Positions 12,055 through 22,775 of a DNA stretch of 64,000 nt are shown here, one piece after another; position 1 is the stretch's first letter; the number at the start of each line of letters is the position of its first letter. The notes beneath the pieces are model-generated. The model did not search any database. It had not been told where the DNA came from and saw only the letters and a list, made by a program, of their open reading frames with translations. The position numbers and the translations under genes were made by a program. The stretch is from Sinotaia quadrata. Its lineage: Eukaryota > Mollusca > Gastropoda > Architaenioglossa > Viviparidae. The DNA lies in contig CM054181.1 of assembly GCA_028829895.1 (NCBI GenBank), positions 46,001-110,000 of the forward strand, given 5' to 3'.

Positions 12055-12377
12055 TTATTTCAGCATCTCAATATGTATTTTCAATAAGCTGTCCAGCCCT
12101 GTGCATGCTAAGACACACTTAGCTGTCCAGTCAATCAGTCTCATTGTAAGCATGAAAGGATACACATTTCTTCTCTTGTTCTGTTTTAATTTCACTTCTG
12201 GAAACACTGCTTTGGCAAGTTTAAACACTTCAGTCTCACTGCCTTCCAGTGACTTCTTCATGTGACGAAGCTGTACTCGAATGATTCGTAAGAACTGCTC
12301 CACTGAGCATTCTGTAGATGCCTTGATCAGAAACTTTTCTTTTAAGATTTGCTCCAGTGCTCGCTCTTGATCAGAAT
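12055..12377 (-). CDS. Alternative terminal exon, possible winged-helix segment
   Basis: An acceptor ttgagcag precedes 2 nt plus 106 codons ending in TAA (12057-12055). It opens in phase 1, the same phase as the SAMD9-like exon, and therefore also fits the CARD exon donor. Joined to the CARD exon it would give a protein of about 205 aa. The segment VEQFLRIIRVQLRHMKK, followed by KLAKAVFPEVKLKQNKRR and then VYPF, loosely resembles RFX-type winged-helix domains (the FP and basic pattern before an aromatic strand); this is weak and unconfirmed. A candidate poly(A) signal (AATAAA, minus strand) lies at 11800-11795, about 255 nt after the stop. An internal GGCA/GTGAGA donor-like site (last exon base 12240) is also phase 1 and could instead link this exon to the SAMD9-like exon. 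Confidence 0.6.
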
Positions 12378-12899
12378 CTGCTCAAAATGAAATTTTTTTT
12401 TTAAAGAACACTACATAAACTGATTGCAAAACTTATTTTCAGTATTAACAATGGAATAAGCACTATAAACATTAATAAGCTACGTCTCTTAGCTGTAACA
12501 GAATATTATACATTATATTCTGTTTTGGGGTACAGAAGAGCTAAAATCATTAACAAGGTTATGTCCCTTAGAAGTAATAGTATATTCTACTAAAGATCCT
12601 ACTGTAATGTGTGATAATGACATTAAAATACAAACAAAAGTATATTGATAGCATATATTTTTATAATAAACTAATAGTAATAACATTAAAATTATAAAAG
12701 TGTAAAAGAACAATCTTAGCAGTGTAAGGGGACAGTGTCTGTAAATAGACTTGTTCATGTCTTTTTGTAGTTATGCCCATGCTACCCACAGGATACTCAT
12801 CTAACTCTAAGGGAAGAAACTGTGCTGTTAACTTTTCTCCACCTCCAACAGCACCACCAGCACTATTTCAGAAATTAAAAAAAATATATCACCATTGCT

Positions 12900-13062
12900 T
12901 TAGAAAGGGTTATCAAGGTTTAAAATATAATAATTCATATTCATAGAAATGGTTATCAAGGCTGAAAATATAAATATTTAAATATAATAATTCATATTCA
13001 TAGAAATGGTTATCAAGGCTGAAAATATAAATATAATAATTCATAGAAATGGTTATCAAGGC
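12900..13062. repeat. Tandem repeat around tagaaatggttatcaagg
   Basis: Three to four irregular units of about 40-60 bp (atggttatcaaggctgaaaa, tataataattcatattcat). Intron of the CARD/SAMD9-like locus. Confidence 0.8.
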
Positions 13063-14469
13063 ATCTACAAGTGCTGATGCAGAGTATAGGCCACTGATTA
13101 TATAATCTTGTTAGTGAGTAGTAGGAACATTGTTAATGTCTGGTAGAACACTGGAATTCTGACCTCTAAGCTATAGCACCTTGGCTTAAACATCAGATCT
13201 GGAATCTTGGTTTTGGCCTTGGTTAGGTGTTATGCAATTCTTATGCTGACATGATCACAAACTTGTTTTTGGATAGGTCTCATTTGTGTTTACAGAATGT
13301 AGGTTGGAAGGATTTTAATCTGATTGGATCAGGAGTATGGGTAGAGATGGGTGTGTGTCACCTTTCCAGTTTAGGTTTAACAACTCTGCCCTATTTTAGA
13401 TTCTCAGGTATCAATATTGATTATTGATTAATCTCTAACAATAGCGACAGCCTGACCTGACCTATCTATTACGAATATGCCAAATGATTAGGGCTATTAC
13501 TCAATGATACATCGCCAGATAAATCAGTTGACTTCCCCTTTATTTATTAATTAGAATTATTGATTCATTAGTCCTGGCTCAGCCCCCAGCTAGCTTACAG
13601 TCATGCTACAAACAATTATGTAACAATGGGTAAGATAACAACAATTTTAATAACAATTTATAATAAAAAAGAACATTAATGGTACATGGATAATTAGAGT
13701 TAATCTATACCGCTTAGCCTGAATTCCAAATGGCTATAGATACACTAGTATAGTCTGTTCTGTTTGCAATTGGGATTTATCCCACTCATCTGATTGTTTA
13801 TGAAGTATTTGAAGTGTCGCCGTCATCTATTCGACTTGTACAATCCTGATGTCACGCGGCAGTTATCTTCTGTCTGGTCACTCCAATGTCAGACACGACC
13901 CTTGGCATAGTCCTCAAGCAGTTGGTATCATGACCTTAAGATTCCAAGACTAAGACTCCAAGACTACAAGACTCCAAGACTGGCTGTAAATGAATAACAC
14001 CATTCTATAGTATCATATTACAATAAGCAATCAGCTTTGTCAGTTTGTGGCGGCAGCAATAGATTACTCTAAACAAATCTCTACTAGCTAGCTACAAGCT
14101 AACTCACAATTCCAAATCAATAAAATACTTAAATGAACAAATGATTTAGCTTTACAAATGTACAGCTTCTCAATATAATATATTATTTAGCCAGTGGTTC
14201 ACCATGATGCTTATTAACAATCGTCTATTCACTGTTAGCACTCTCCAGTTATATGATTTTAATAGCGGGAATATAGCAATACACATATGCTTATTCTACC
14301 TTGATCATTTCTACAAAATGTATCAATCGCTAATGCTACTTAGCTTCTGTGAGAAAAATACATTTATCGTTTAACAATCACAAAAATATTTTACATAATA
14401 TCCTACAAATAAGAAATACAACAATTTAGAGAAGTCAACTATATTTACCACTATATAAAGTCGTACACG
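13063..14469. other. Intronic sequence, moderately CpG-containing
   Basis: A richer composition starts near 13440, with a short gactccaagac repeat near 13945-13980. No coding domain was seen. It may be part of an older insertion that also includes 15771-16200, on either side of the hAT element. Confidence 0.35.
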
Positions 14470-14477
14470 GTTTACCT

Positions 14478-15762
14478 CAGGGGTCTCAAACTCGCGGCCC
14501 GCATGACGATATTTTGTGGCCCCCACTTGATATCAAAGTTTAGTGATAGTGCGGCCTGCACGTTTTTCTCACACAGCTTGGGAGTTTTATAGTTTTTGTC
14601 ACCTGTGGGCTACCATACCTCAGGATCGTGAAGGTGTGTGGGGTGTGTTGCCAAACTCGGCGACTTTCTTTCCCAAGCCTGTTACATATTGCTACCTTTT
14701 AGCAAAGTTCAAAAGCATCCAGATCTAACAAGCTAATTCTATATAGATTAAAGACCCTACAGGCCTACACACAGATGAGTGGTTCGGAAAAAACAGCATT
14801 TTCATGTCGAAAAAGCAGGTGAATGGTTTAGGAAAGAAGAAAAATAGTAGACTGAAAGAACAGAAAAGGAAGAACAGAAAAATAACCAAGGTACATTGGC
14901 TTAGAAAGGGACAGTTCTTGAAGAGGTTTTATGAGTTGAGAGCAGAAGTGAAAACCTTCATGGAGAAGGATGGGATGGTTGTTCCTGTACTAAGTGATCC
15001 CAAATGGCTCATGGACTTAGCTTGATATCATACAAGAGCTGAATGTACTGAACAAGAAATTACAAGGCCAGGGGCAGCTTGTCAGCACAGCATATGACAA
15101 TGTCAGAGCATTTTCCACAAAACTTGTGTTATGGAAAGCCCAGCTTTCTCAGAAAAACCTCTGCCATTTCCCAGCATGTAAGGCACTCATGGATTGTGGC
15201 ACACCATTCAGTGGTGAGAAGTATGTTGATGCCATTGTAAAGCTGCAGAAAGAATTTGATCACAGGTTTGCAGAATTCAAGAAACACAGAACCCCCTTTC
15301 AAATATTTGCTGACCCCTTCTCCTTCGATGTGGAAGATTCCCCTCCTGTGCTTCAAATGGAGCTAATTGACATACAGTGTAATTCTGAACTCAAAGCCAA
15401 GTTCAGGGAGGTGAGTGGAAAAGCAGAGAAGCTTGGACAGTTTTTGAGAGAATTGCCCCTTACCTTCCCTGAGCTTTCCAGGATGTTCGAGCGGACCAAG
15501 AGCCTTTTGGGGAGAACCTATTTGTGTGAAAAACCCTTCTCCACCATGAACTTTTATAAGTCAAAATTCAGGTCCAAACTTACTGATGAGCATCTTCAAG
15601 CCATAATGAGGGTCTCAGTGGCTTCCTCCCTGAAGCTAAATGTGTCTGAGCTGTGTAAGAGGAAGCGTTGCCTTCTCTGACAACAGGGAATAATGATGTG
15701 GCCCAGCTTCACCCAGACTCTGCTTCCAGCGGCCCCCAGGTAAAATGAGTTTGAGACCCCTG
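14478..15762 (+). mobile_element. hAT transposon (GTF2IRD2/ZBED-like), 1285 bp, decayed
   Basis: The termini are inverted: caggggtctcaaactc at the start and, at the end, gagtttgagacccctg. The flanking 8 bp, gtttacct (14470-14477) and gtctacct (15763-15770), form a target-site duplication with one mismatch. Terminal repeats, an 8 bp duplication and the encoded C-terminal hAT dimerisation region all agree. The 5' half of the transposase is missing. The element sits in the intron between the CARD exon and the 12 kb exon. Confidence 0.95.
14804..15680 (+). pseudogene. hAT transposase remnant, 5'-truncated with one frameshift
   Basis: The first part (to 15025) ends EVKTFMEKDGMVVPVLSDPK and WLMDLA, then hits TGA. 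The reading resumes at once in another frame (DIIQELNVLNKKLQGQ) and stays open to 15680, through FPELSRMFERTKSLLGRTYL and the CEKPFSTMNFYKSKFRSKL dimerisation motif. It resembles GTF2IRD2/ZBED/FAM200-type hAT proteins. The zinc finger and the first catalytic region are absent. It is not functional as it stands. Confidence 0.9.
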
Positions 15763-15770
15763 GTCTACCT

Positions 15771-17094
15771 GGACGCGATAGTCTACCCCTGGACATGGGC
15801 ACTGTGAATGAATATGAGCCTCTGAGGAATTTCGATTCATTCACGCACATAAATGAATGACCCTAGGTCAGTTGGTGGATTAACACTACGTCACGGTCTT
15901 TCCCTCAGCTCTAGGGCGACCTACATACTGTGAACTCGTAAACAAGTTATTGCACCATCTAACATGGTTGCTTAGAGGAAATGCCTTCTCATAAATTAAA
16001 TAGGAACGATTAATAAAATGAAAATAATGTTTCCATAATTTGCCTAAAATTCCCTGACAGTGTGGTTTCAAGAGTAATAAAAACAAGCAAAAATTCTATT
16101 CCTTGCTCTTTGCTAGATGATTCTTTGGGCGAGTGCTGAGACTGTCCCTCCCTAGCATGGGTTATATATGGAACAGGAGACCCTTTTTCTAGATAAGGTA
16201 AAGATGTCTCTGTATTGTGTGGATGGTTAAGTTTATTAGGAATGTTATACTATTTGAAACATGTTTGTTTTACAGAGACATATCCCAAAATTAGTATTTA
16301 TTAATGTAGTAAATTGCAGGCTTTGCTATTGCTTGTGTTTTAAGGGTTTTCTGTTTATCTCCTTCATGGTTCATTTTCTATTTTATTCTGAAATCTATGA
16401 TGAGGGCTTTGAGTCCTAATTCTGATGATATTTATGCCATGTCCCATGGGGTGTCTACCAGTGTGAAGTATCTCGTGCCAGCATATTGAAGCTGAAGTTA
16501 GTCCTGATTGTGACAATGACTACAGTGCAGCTTGAACTTAATCAGACTTTTTAATCCAAAATTTCGCCATATGACAAGAAATTAGGGAATAATGTATTCT
16601 GCTGATTCTTTAAAGATTGTTAAGCTTTTCTTTTATTAAATTTGTATTAATTGTTCAGTCTTGCTTATCTGTTAATGAAACATATATTCTTTGTACTTTA
16701 TCATAACTTGTAGTGATAGTCTCATGATTATGTCTTGTTCTCTGTCCATCTCTACATTTATTTATGAATCTATTGTATAAAATCTATTTCTCAGTTTAAT
16801 AACTGAGTGGGGGTCATGAGTCAAATTGATGTCAGCGCACTCAAATATCAGCATGATACTTTGTCCATTGTGGACTTCACTTCCAAAAATAAACTTTATG
16901 TGATCATACAATTACAAATCACAAATAACATCTCATTCAAAAAGTAAATATGAAAATTTATATAAGAGAATTCCCCATCAAATGATGGTGGCTATTTTCA
17001 AAATATAAAAGTTTGTATTTGCAAAATATTAGAAATAATTTTAAGTCATTTTTTTTTTTTAATGTAATCAAACTACAATGAGTTCAGACAAGAA
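15771..17094. other. Intronic sequence, no exon recognised
   Basis: CpG-containing up to about 16200, then AT-rich. No element boundary was found. Confidence 0.35.
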
Positions 17095-17515
17095 GAGACT
17101 GATTTCAAATATGTTTGACAAAGCAATATATAATAGTTGACTGATTTAAAATATGTCTGACAGAGCAATATATAATAGTTGACTGATTTAAAATATATCT
17201 GACAAAGCAAAATATAATACATGTAGTTACTTATTCCTTTGATTGATATATATCTGACAAAGCAATATATAATACATGTAGTTACTTATTCCTTTGATTG
17301 ATATATATATGACAAAGCAATATATATTACATGTAGTTACTTATTCCTTTGATTGATATATATCTGACAAAGCAATATATAATACATGTAGTTACTTATT
17401 CCTTTGACTGATATATGTCTGACAAAGCAATATATAATACATGTAGTTACTTATTCCTTTGACTGATATATATCTGACAAAGCAATATATAATACATGTA
17501 GTTGCTTATCTAATA
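17095..17515. repeat. 55 bp tandem repeat next to the CARD exon donor
   Basis: Units contain tgacaaagcaatatataata, catgtagttacttattcctt and tgattgatatatatc. There are about five full copies plus shorter versions at the left end. It ends about 30 bp from the CARD exon's splice donor. Confidence 0.93.
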
Positions 17516-17544
17516 TCTAAATTCAATTGACTCACATAACATAC

Positions 17545-17839
17545 CTGGTTGCTCAAAAAGGGTTGTCTCTCTAAGGTATTTTGAGATAAAGTTCTGTCCC
17601 ATGTTGTCATCTAACACCATTAGAAAATCTTCATAGCACTTGTCACTAGGCTTTCTTTTCAATATATCAATGAATTTGAGAGCTTTGTCTGGCCGAGATC
17701 TCTCTGCCCGGATTCGCTCCATATCACAATGTGTAAACACCTGTTTTTGAAAACAAAGGTCCAATACTTCATCCACTTCCAAATTTTGCTCCAGGTATGA
17801 CCTGTTTGCTTGCAGTCTGTCTCTGTATTCTTTCTTCAT
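17545..17839 (-). CDS. CARD-encoding first coding exon of the SAMD9-like locus
   Basis: The exon encodes a typical six-helix CARD: KKEYRDRLQANRSYLEQNL, then LDLCFQKQVFTHCDMERI, DKALKFIDILKRKP, and CYEDFLMVLDDNMGQNFI. CARDs pair with other CARDs in apoptosis and innate-immune complexes (known for the fold). The chosen start is the ATG at 17839, in an AAAATGAAG context right before the first helix; the frame stays open upstream to a possible acceptor (tttattcaag), so extra N-terminal residues are possible. The donor is CAACCAG/GTATGT, phase 1, 98 codons plus one base. Both acceptors downstream (12377 and 10843) supply AT, making a shared Asp codon. A 55 bp minisatellite sits just inside the intron. 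CARD identity is firm; which exon it joins is inferred. Confidence 0.82.
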
Positions 17840-18926
17840 TTTAGAATTGTTAGAAGAAAACTTTCTTGGAATCGAAATTATATTATTACAACACAAAGCC
17901 AAAACACCATTCTTGTTCTTGAATAAAAATTATCACATTCTTTGAAACACACTGAAGTCATTATTTCACTGTTTTAGACAACTAATATGGAGATTAGATT
18001 TCAATCTGTTATACTTTCTTATGTTTGTTATTACAAAGAATGATACTTTGATGAAGTTGCAAGAGAGATTTTAAAATTACAAATATGTAATTAAAAGTTT
18101 GATTTGATTAGATGCTAGAAATTATTTTGGCATGAAGTAACATCACAACTGTGCATAAAAATTACAAATGTGAGCATAAGTCATTCATTGACAGAGATGT
18201 ACAAAATTGAGGTAACTGGATTGGTGAGCTTATATGTATTGTACGTACCTAGTGTCTATTCTTTGCAAAAGCAGCTGCAGATTATTATAGAAAATAAAAA
18301 TAATATAGAAATGTATTTGTGGATCAAGGTAAACAGATTTTTTTTTTTAGCTAGGTAACTGTCCCTAGATAACCCTAACAACAAGTTTATTAGCATAAAA
18401 TTGTCTGTTTGGTTTAGTGTGGATAACTTTTGAATATCAATTTTAAAAAAAATCACTGTAGGATTTCCTACATCACATTTTGAAAAGAATAAGTTTTAGT
18501 GTGCTATTCTATGCAACAAGTCTCTAAATTATGGAAAAAGTGTATAATGCAGCTGAAGTTCAAGCTGATACTTCAATATAAAGCACTATATCTATCAATA
18601 AATGAAGGGCGAACAAGCTAGCTTTGCCTGAGAATGTCAGTATTGGTGTATTTTTCATGCATGACATTTTGTGTTGTATATTTCTGCTAAGTTTGATGAG
18701 ATAATCCAGAAAATGGTTTTCTTCTCATTAACTGAAGAACGTGCACCAGCTCTTTTAGGTTGGTCCAAATGTACTGTCCCTGGCAGGCAGGTCCTGAAGA
18801 TTTTTCTGACACATTCATGCCAGCAAATACTGATGCTAAAGACTTGGTCACTGTCTTTCAAATTGAGATGGCACAACTTAAACAACAAAAACTGAAACAT
18901 AATTAATTCAAGATCAAGTGAACAGT
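17840..18926. other. Upstream intron or flank of the CARD exon
   Basis: Mostly AT-rich unique sequence. The overlapping open frames near 18655-18942 on both strands have no splice or domain support. Confidence 0.4.
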
Positions 18927-19036
18927 AATTTACTTCAAACATTTACATTTAAGAACACCAGAATTTACTTCAAACATTTACATTTAAGAACACCAGAATT
19001 TACTTCGAACATTTACATTTAAGAACACCAGAATTT
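18927..19036. repeat. 35 bp tandem repeat, 3 copies
   Basis: Unit atttacttcaaacatttac plus atttaagaacaccag. Confidence 0.9.
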
Positions 19037-19324
19037 ACTTGATGTTAGTTTGGTATTAAAAGTGGAATCAAAACCAAAGCTCATGTTCACGCATGAGACT
19101 GCTAAATGATGCAAAATGGCTAAATAGCCCAGTCAAGGATTTCTTTGTTTTGTGTGCATTGAAGATTACAGAAGTATAAAAAATTCATGTAGACCTTTTT
19201 CCTTTTACCAACTTCATTTCTTCAGCATAAAAAAAAAAAAGCTTTTATGGCTCTCTTTGCCATCATCAAGTTCATTTTGAGTACATTGGTAACATTGAAA
19301 ATCTCACAGAAATTTGTTCTTTTG

Positions 19325-19515
19325 ATCACTTCTATTGCAATATCCTCTGGGACTATGACTTTGAAATTGTTTATAATTATAATAATAATAATTATATTAT
19401 CAGAAAATCAATCTATTGACTGCGCTTATTTGTTCTTTAGATCACTTCTATTGCAATATCCTCTGGGACTATTACTTTGAAATTGTTTATAATTATATTA
19501 TCAGAAAATCTATTG
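19325..19515. repeat. Short tandem duplication
   Basis: atcacttctattgcaatatc ctctgggact occurs twice about 120 bp apart, each followed by a TAATTATA-rich tract and a shared tatcagaaaatc. Confidence 0.8.
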
Positions 19516-20170
19516 ACTGAGCTTATCTGCACAGTTGTCCTAGGTTCCTCTTTATTTGGTCTTGACAGTAAATATAAAATTTCAAATAAATTTATAATTA
19601 TAAATATGTTTGATATCTTTTTTTCTTAAACTTATAAATGAAGAAAGTGAAAAAAGTAAAGAAAAGCCATATAATTGTGACATATGTAACTTGATAAATA
19701 ATTTAGGAATCTGAGAGTGTAATTATGTGAGTGTTAATAAATATTTATTTTTACTTTAACAATAATATCTTATATATTGTTATTTTTGTGCTTCCTAGCA
19801 TCTGTATAAAAACTCTCTAGTATATGTCACTTCAAAAGTACTTAATCTCTTATAAAATGCCTTAAAACACATGATTTAAAATAACACTAACCCTAACGCA
19901 TGATACAAAATAACACCTAAAATGTTCAGAAGTGGACAATAATAAATTTAGACAATAACAGGTGATACATATTAAGTAATGCAATAATAAAATAGCGTGT
20001 AACACACAATGTGGATATTTTGGAAAGCAACATATCTAGAGGTGGCTCTGATAAGAAAGAAAAATAAATGAAAAGATGACAAAAGTGTACTCTGGTATTA
20101 TAGGTGAAAAAAGCTGTGGTACTTTTTTGAAAGATAAGATTATTACAATATCACTTTGAGTTGTAAAAGC

Positions 20171-20340
20171 TGTTTGTTCCAGATGACTGGCCCTGAAATG
20201 ACAAAAAACACTGGCTATATTTTCATGATGGGAACACTTAAGATAAACATCCAGAAAAGAGTATCCAGTCTGGAAGTGGATATCCCTCACCATCTTTCTG
20301 AGAGTATAGTGAATAATATGTTTTGGCAGTTTATGTTGGT
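20171..20340 (+). other. Candidate isolated plus-strand exon
   Basis: The stretch is bounded by a good acceptor (tgtttgttccag, to 20180) and a donor (ATGTTG/GTGAGT near 20340). It is open in one frame (MTGPEMTKNTGYIFMMGTLK and onward) and less AT-rich than its surroundings. No partner exon or recognised domain was found; it may be a gene remnant. It lies opposite the upstream region of the CARD/SAMD9-like locus. Confidence 0.25.
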
Positions 20341-20489
20341 GAGTGGTCATATTAAAAGCTTTTCTTTTGTAAAAAATTATTGCATCAGTTTGGAAATGCA
20401 TTCTCTTGCATTTTCAAGAAAAGAATACGATTTCTCAACTTCTATCTTGCTTCCAGTAAATTTAGTTTCTTTGTTGATGTTTATTTTTT

Positions 20490-20622
20490 TGTGCTTTATT
20501 TATATATATATATAATTATGTTTGAGCTTTATTTATTTATATATATTATTAATGTTTGTGCTTTATTTATTTATATATATTATTAATTTTTGTGCTTTAT
20601 TTATTTATATATATTTATTAAA
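20490..20622. repeat. 33-34 bp tandem repeat, about 4 copies
   Basis: Units of ttgtgctttatttatttata plus tatattattaatg, followed by (CA)n at about 20646-20664. Confidence 0.9.
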
Positions 20623-20822
20623 AGCACTGATTTTTAATTACTATGTACACACACACACACACACTTACATCAAGATGGTAAGTCATAGGATGAATTTACA
20701 TCTTCCATAGAAATATTCACTCATTATGTACTCATTACTATAGACCCTCATCAGTGCATGTCTGAGCCTATAGTACCATATCCACCATACAGTCCTTGCC
20801 TTGTTCATATCTGTGCCACTTA

Positions 20823-20950
20823 AAGATACAAATTTAGGGATATACATATATAAAACCCTTTTCACAGAAATAGTTTCACTACTTAAAGATACAAATTTAG
20901 GGATATATATATAAAACCCTTATCACACAATTAGCTTCACCACTTAAAGA
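20823..20950. repeat. Tandem duplication of about 61 bp
   Basis: acttaaagatacaaatttag ggatatayatataaaaccct is present twice, with a partial third start at 20941. Confidence 0.85.
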
Positions 20951-20966
20951 TAACAAATTTACAAAT

Positions 20967-21172
20967 GTTAATTTGTAAATATCAAAGTATACTGTTAATT
21001 TGTAAATATCAAAGTATAATGTTAATTTGTAAATATCAAAGTATAATGTTAATTTGTAAATATCAAACTATACTGTTAATTTGTAAATATCAAAGTATAA
21101 TGTTAATTTGTAAATATCAAAGAGTATAATGTTAATTTGTAAATATCAAAGTATAATGTTAATTTGTAAATA
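20967..21172. repeat. 27 bp tandem repeat, about 8 copies
   Basis: Unit gttaatttgtaaatatcaaa gtataat. Confidence 0.95.
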
Positions 21173-21231
21173 AAAGACCTTGTAATTATTGGAATTATTA
21201 ACCATATCTCTTGGCACACCAGCTATTGGTT

Positions 21232-21317
21232 TGCCTGTTTTATGGTCACCTTAAGGCTAGGTTTTATGGTCAGCTTAAGGCTTGGTTTTAGGGTCAGCGT
21301 ATGGCTAGGTTTTATGC
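21232..21317. repeat. 24 bp tandem repeat, 3.5 copies
   Basis: Unit gttttatggtcagcttaagg ctag with small changes. Confidence 0.85.
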
Positions 21318-22079
21318 ATATAAGCAGGGCAGGTGAAAGTGATTTTTACACACTAGGAAAATCTATCTGCCACACTCCATCATCAACTTGAGGCATTACT
21401 TACTGTAAACCTTCAAAAAGTTGAAAACTGCATAATGTGTCAATATCCATTAGTAATAATACATGTTGGGTTTGATAATATATTAAATTCAATATTAATA
21501 TTTAGTCTAAATATTCAATTTCTTTTTCCAGCAAGAGTAACAAAATAACAAAACACCACTTTTTGAAAACCCCTAAATCTTGGCATTCTAAACAGTTGGC
21601 CAGATCACCTTGTGATTAACACTGCGTTATGTGACTAATGATGGCACGAGAGTTTCCTATACATTGTAATTTGATGTATATTATATTCATATTTTATATC
21701 ATGCTTTATATAAAAATTAGTTTAGTTGCAAGAAAAATACAACACCCTTCGCATATTTAAAAAATAATTACTAGAAAGATAAACTTGTAAAGAAAACAAG
21801 CAGCAACAATTTGTTTGCTTTTAAAATAGAGCTGATGATGGTGCTTCTTGATGACAGTATGAGGCAATTTTTTCTCATTCAAACCCTCTAAAAGAATATA
21901 ACTTTTTATCAGAGTGTTGTATAGGATGAACTTCATTAAATTATTAAGTATGTATTAGTTAGAAGAGTACATATTCGCTAGATTCTTTCTCTCTCTGTGG
22001 TCTACTTTGAGAGTGTAATTTACATTATCTCCCTAACGTCGGCAATTCACTACAGCAAGCTTAGAAGTATTGTAGTTAT

Positions 22080-22497
22080 TTTAAACTAATGAGAGATTAG
22101 GGTTAGGGTTAGTTACCTAGCGAGACTGTAATGTTCCCCGAAATGTAAGGAGCAGGAAAAGTGAAAGTACACGTACGGTACAGGTAAAAATACCATAAAT
22201 ACATGTAATGAGAGATTAGGAAAGTTCTTTACCTAGCGAGACTGTAATGTTCCCCGAAATGTAAGGAGCAGGAAAAGTGAAAGTACACGTACGGTATATG
22301 TAAAAATACATAAATACATGTAATGAGAGATTAGGAAAGTTCTTTACCTAGCGAGACTGTAATGTTCCCCGAAATGTAACGAGCAGGAAAAGTGAAAGTA
22401 CACGTACGGTACATGTAAAAATACATAAATACATGTAACGAGCAGGAAAAGTGAAAGTACACGTACGGTACATGTAAAAATACATAAATACATGTAA
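22080..22497. repeat. CpG-containing tandem repeat of about 118 bp, three copies plus a short one
   Basis: Units contain tacctagcgagactgtaatg, ttccccgaaatgtaaggagc and gaaagtacacgtacggtac. The last unit is shortened. The first unit carries ttagggttagggttag in place of the taggaaagttctt of the others. It lies just upstream of the candidate first exon. Confidence 0.92.
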
Positions 22498-22499
22498 AG

Positions 22500-22700
22500 C
22501 GCCAAATATAATCCAGAGATCAACAGTCGATTGACGTTTAGAGCAAGTGAATCGACTGTTGTTTAGCATAACGGCTTTGCTTACCTCTTCACGACTGTGC
22601 AAAACTATGACAAACGATCGGCCTAGTGAATGAGCTTGTGTGGAAACCGACTCACCCGCTAATGTAGGGGATTTCCCTGTAGACAATCAAATCGAGGCTA
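22500..22700 (-). promoter_or_regulatory. CpG-rich stretch with candidate non-coding first exon
   Basis: CpG dinucleotides are frequent here compared with the AT-rich surroundings. On the minus strand an excellent donor AGCGG/GTGAGT ends a possible exon at base 22656. No minus-strand gene other than the CARD/SAMD9-like locus lies downstream, so this may be its 5' untranslated exon and promoter, about 4.8 kb upstream of the CARD exon. No TATA box or initiator was identified. Confidence 0.3.
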
Positions 22701-22743
22701 AAGTTGCACTGAAACAACAAAGTTTCGGTAAAAATAATCATGT

Positions 22744-22775
22744 GGCGGGGGGGGGGGGGGGGAGGGGGGAGGGGA
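22744..22775 (+). repeat. Poly-G tract
   Basis: About 16 consecutive G, then gagggggga and gggg; could form a G-quadruplex on the plus strand. Confidence 0.9.

Noticed and set aside
13430..14460. A relation between the 13.4-14.5 kb CpG-containing stretch and the 57-59 kb island
   Set aside because: Both have short inverted repeats (for example GGGAT-TT-ATCCC near 13772), but I found no longer shared sequence.
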